A stretch of DNA of 64,000 bases from Thalassospira lucentensis. Its GTDB lineage: Bacteria > Pseudomonadota > Alphaproteobacteria > Rhodospirillales > Thalassospiraceae. The DNA lies in NCBI RefSeq assembly GCF_032921865.1, contig NZ_CP136684.1:1036501-1100500 (forward strand), written 5' to 3'. Position numbers and translations under genes: made by a program. Below the pieces are notes generated by a model, which worked only from the letters and a program-made list of their open reading frames with translations, was not told the origin of the DNA and ran no database searches. Below are positions 63,301 to 64,000 of the stretch, in pieces (the first letter of the stretch is position 1; every line of letters begins with the position of its first letter).

Positions 63301-64000
63301 ACCGTCAAGGGTATCGTCACCCGAACCACCCGAAAGCGTGTCGGCACCATCGCCACCATTAAGTTCATCATTGCCGGTGCCACCGCCAAGCGTATCCGAA
63401 CCGGCGCCACCATCGACAGTGTCATCGCCCGAACCACCCGTCAGGGTATCGTTGCCCGCACCACCATCAATCGTATCGTTACCGGCACCGCCATCGACAA
63501 TATCGTCACCGGCAAGCGCATCAATGACGTCATCGCCATCGCCACCGGTCAGGCTGTCGTCATAAGGTGTCCCGCCATCGGTCACACCGGTGAAATCATC
63601 GGCTGAAAGATCAAGCGGATTGACACCCTGCAGCGTTATCGTGCCACCGGACGGCAGATTGATCACCGCATCACCAAGCGAATTGCCGGTGATCAGATCA
63701 CGAAGCTGGGTCCAGGTTTCAATGCCCGTGCCATCAAGGGTCAGTTTGTCGGTCCCGACTGCGAAGTCGGTGACAACATCATCATCGGTGCCGTCGGCAA
63801 AGACAAAGCTGTCATTGCCAGCCCCGCCCGAAAGCGTATCGTCGCCAGCCCCGCCATCAAGGGTGTCGTTACCCGCCCCTGCGGCCATGACGTTATTGGC
63901 GTCCGATCCGGTCAGTTCATCATCGCCCGAACCGGTTGTGACATTTTCAAAGTTCGAAATGCTGTCCGAACCGGTTTCTGCCGATTGCGCCGAACCTGCT
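57133..64000 (-). CDS. Giant RTX calcium-binding protein, 5' end outside window
   Basis: The frame stays open to the window edge, giving at least 2288 residues, so the start lies beyond 64000. Most of it is glycine-Asp nonapeptide repeats (GGxGxDxLx; e.g. GGAGNDTLDGGAGDDTLSGG) that fold as calcium-binding parallel beta rolls. A non-repeat beta-rich domain spans roughly 62400-63060. The C-terminus, HDIITDFTPGEDIINLSEW to DADDFGFGT, has the form of a type I secretion signal module. It is probably an exported adhesin or biofilm matrix protein. No type I secretion genes lie in the window. Confidence 0.93.
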   Translation of the reverse strand, partial: AGSAQSAETGSDSISNFENVTTGSGDDELTGSDANNVMAAGAGNDTLDGGAGDDTLSGGAGNDSFVFADGTDDDVVTDFAVGTDKLTLDGTGIETWTQLRDLITGNSLGDAVINLPSGGTITLQGVNPLDLSADDFTGVTDGGTPYDDSLTGGDGDDVIDALAGDDIVDGGAGNDTIDGGAGNDTLTGGSGDDTVDGGAGSDTLGGGTGNDELNGGDGADTLSGGSGDDTLDGGSGDDVLNFEADGTAASGDTTENTGSPGVDGTGELANIGGKNISDDTFIGGDGTDTLNLTGGSDALILDGSKLGDGQTTGSTIETRTFGLTDSASSGAVQAAWSDANLYAFDFGTSYVGEDGKLNLAAADDTVTFDGNGIGNNGGSPAGSQINHNGNTGESEAVVVDLGANARNATVQVSNLIAAEHGGEVGSWQAFDADGNLVASGVLDESTISYTSGGVGTATISVTDSLGNPVEFRYLAFESEPYADGSSGGDSSDYFVRSITFDAVVEETVTDGARLDGIEVINAGEGNDVVDLTSDTIAYGDVTINGGGGNDTLWANEGDDRINGELGDDNLYGGAGDDYLDGGYGRDVLDGAEGSDTLIGGQGNDTLRGGEGDDIIHGGGDIDTVTYDDAASGVNVHLANYTATGGAGNDGIYWVENVVGSAHDDIIRGDAQNNTLDGGSGDDTLSGGAGNDALRGGDGNDTADYSNSAAAVRANLATGTAQLANGEVDTLTSIENLIGSGGSDTLTGSNGDNLLSGGAGNDSLIGNGGNDTLDGGIGNDMLDGGDGNDILTGGDGADRLYGGAGNDTLDAGAGNDTLDAGAGDDVILAGDGNDVITAGAGADTVDAGTGDDTVVAGAGNDILAGGDGTDTLDFAAANGVAVNLSTGTASSDATGTDSISGFENVLGTAGADTLIGSSGANVLSGADGDDVLDGGAGDDSVYGGAGNDTIVAGAGNDTLSGGAGTDILDLSQAASGATVDLSAGTASSTETGNDTISGFENVIGSAGNDDITGSDGDNVLSGGAGDDTIEGGAGADTLDGGDGIDTISYEGSDAGVEIYLGDTDANARTPGEGGRAFGGDAAGDILANFERVIASAHDDYVYGNSQNNVVDLGDGNDTFDNVEADVSADTVDGGEGNDTIWTGDGADTLIGGNGNDYLNGEKGDDTLDGGAGNDSLFGGDGNDTLDGGSGNDRITTGSGADLVKVTSLVGDKVVTDFNTSVDQISLDALGISEWSELAPRLSEVNGNTVIDLGPDGSVTLLGVRLNEVTSDMFVGIEGPVGATPFDDVLLGTSEDDYIDALAGNDVVDGGDGNDTILGNDGDDNLSGGAGNDTVSGGNGNDVIDGGDGDDNLDGNDGHDVIAGGAGNDTLIGGSGNDVISGGGGSDFIDAMDGDDVVTGGDDTDTIYGAAGDDQLSGEAGDDVISGGDGADTINGGLGNDVLSGDAGNDTLSGADGNDTLMGGDGADTLSGGTGNDVLSGGNDNDLLEGGIGSDTLSGDAGNDTLLGGDGNDTLDGGAGNDTYTGGAGSDQIIVSDNSGDKVVTDFNPASDQINLSALDVDNWAELRSLMSEVNGNAVINLNGQGTLTLLGVAISDLNANMFVGVEASTGPTPYDDVLYGTSNNDTIAALAGDDTVFGLNGQDTLSGMDGNDSLYGGDGDDKLYGDNGNDLIDGGSGQDSITGGEGDDTLDGGSGDDRVWGGNGADTLLGGQGQDRLYGEAGNDVINGGTGDDSILGGDGNDVLDGSENNDRLWGGDGNDTLFGGSGDDKLYGDGGNDTLMGGQGHDTLSGGSGRDTASYANATSAVGVSLELGTATGGDGNDVLSSIEDLIGSNFNDYLFGDDGANLLSGLSGDDVLGGDGGNDTIWGGDGNDVINGGSGTDLIDAGAGDDIIEYQKDATWSGSYAAKNVGDPDMNGTNEQINLQGYNRSQDIFDGGDGTDTLSLTSGNDVLFLDDKITDPGVSPRISNIEVIDAGNGDDIVDLTSETQSYGDVTVLGGTGNDIIWSNAGDDVLDGGEGNDTLWGGSGNDTLSGGNGIDILNGGAGDDVLQYNADGVWSSNWHALNDGTPDGDNHHGWWGHHNDGDNGSGEYVNVGGYNQSNDIFEGGAGTDTLKLTSGNDALFLADQISDPGISPRIRNIEVIEAGDGDDIIDMTSTYETYGDVTLDGGNGNDILWGNAGDDVLLGGAGNDRLYGSDGNDTLTGGSGWDEFEIGKTNGHDIITDFTPGEDIINLSEWNYSNFNQIKNDMHLDTDGNVVIDLGNDASVTLMGIHDPDDLDADDFGFGT
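57500..57860 (-). repeat. NVGGYNxSxDIF module, copy near 57.7 kb
   Basis: A module of about 110 residues: YVNVGGYNQSNDIFEGGAG, LKLTSGNDALFLADQISDPG, SPRIRNIEVIEAGDGDDIID and YGDVTLDGG. It interrupts the short RTX repeats. A His/Trp-rich insert (HHGWWGHHNDGD) is unique to this copy. Confidence 0.65.
58000..58330 (-). repeat. NVGGYNxSxDIF module, copy near 58.2 kb
   Basis: INLQGYNRSQDIFDGGDG, LSLTSGNDVLFLDDKITDPG, SPRISNIEVIDAGNGDDIVD and YGDVTVLGG: nearly the same module as at 57.7 kb without the His/Trp insert. A third, more divergent copy (ANIGGKNISDDTFIGGDG) lies near 63.1 kb. Confidence 0.65.
59090..59410 (-). repeat. RTX tail module, internal copy
   Basis: DKVVTDFNPASDQINLSALD, then a helix and AVINLNGQGTLTLLGV, DLNANMFVGVEASTG and TPYDDVLYG. 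It repeats the tail module and runs straight on into further RTX repeats. Confidence 0.7.
60100..60420 (-). repeat. RTX tail module, internal copy
   Basis: DKVVTDFNTSVDQISLDALG, then a helix and TVIDLGPDGSVTLLGV, VTSDMFVGIEGPVGATPFDD. It is closely similar to the copy near 59.2 kb, including the MFVG(I/V)E junction. Confidence 0.7.
63540..63800 (-). repeat. RTX tail module, internal copy
   Basis: DDVVTDFAVGTDKLTLDGTG, then a helix and AVINLPSGGTITLQGV, SADDFTGVTDGGTPYDDSL. This is the copy nearest the visible N-terminus and the most divergent of the internal copies. Confidence 0.65.

Noticed and set aside
57133..64000. RTX gene considered as an RTX toxin (HlyA type)
   Set aside because: No hydrophobic pore-forming region, acylation site or hlyC-like gene is visible; the repeats and modules fit an exported adhesin or matrix protein better.

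Overview
The window reads as chromosomal DNA from a marine, flagellated alphaproteobacterium. Gene content and protein style point to the order Rhodospirillales, most likely something close to Thalassospira; this is inference from family resemblance, not a database match. Coding density is high, GC is moderate (roughly mid-50s percent by eye), start codons include several GTG and TTG, and there is no insertion sequence, prophage, CRISPR array or rRNA operon. One tRNA gene is present (tRNA-Leu, anticodon TAA).

Layout. 1-79: start of a biotin carboxylase running out of the window. 0.5-3.5 kb: Cache-domain histidine kinase, NarL-type response regulator and Crp/Fnr-type regulator. 3.5-6.4 kb: secreted HExxH protein, DksA/TraR zinc finger, unknown 404-residue protein and a small protein with a FliF-like tail. 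6.9-11.2 kb: peptide-type solute-binding protein paired with a hybrid histidine kinase, with no permease. 11.5-14 kb: two small proteins, NUDIX hydrolase, pncB. 14.1-20.2 kb: gltD-gltB glutamate synthase. 20.4-26.3 kb: uppP, acetyltransferase, small proteins, tRNA-Leu, an outer-membrane barrel protein and bluB. 26.3-32.2 kb: CinA-type protein, mutT, ankyrin protein, lipoprotein esterase, TPR/GT41 glycosyltransferase. 32.3-40.2 kb: secA, then a two-gene module whose second protein ends in an FrpC-like self-processing module, then a parvulin prolyl isomerase and argJ. 40.2-49.3 kb: pentapeptide-repeat protein, a three-gene signalling operon (REC-HDOD, REC-degenerate HD-GYP, PAS kinase), ynfA, asparaginase, an Lrp regulator divergent from phhA, and a lone receiver domain. 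49.5-55.2 kb: cobalamin riboswitch, methylmalonyl-CoA mutase small and large subunits, and the MeaB chaperone. 55.2-57.1 kb: two paralogous 51-residue coiled-coil genes and a Dus enzyme. 57.1-64 kb: a giant RTX-repeat protein that continues beyond the window.

How genes work together. Propionyl-CoA/methylmalonyl-CoA metabolism (mutase plus MeaB, possibly the edge carboxylase), aromatic and amide amino-acid catabolism (phhA, asparaginase, Lrp) and glutamate synthesis form the metabolic side. Many sensors and regulators form a signalling side, and a secreted RTX adhesin-like protein forms the surface side.

Most notable observations: (1) a cobalamin riboswitch ahead of an enzyme that needs cobalamin; (2) a secA-adjacent two-gene module with related N-terminal regions, one of them carrying an Asp-Pro self-processing module; (3) two tiny paralogous coiled-coil genes near the meaB locus; (4) an RTX protein with four copies of a module that normally occurs once, at the C-terminus; (5) several strong palindromes in intergenic regions.
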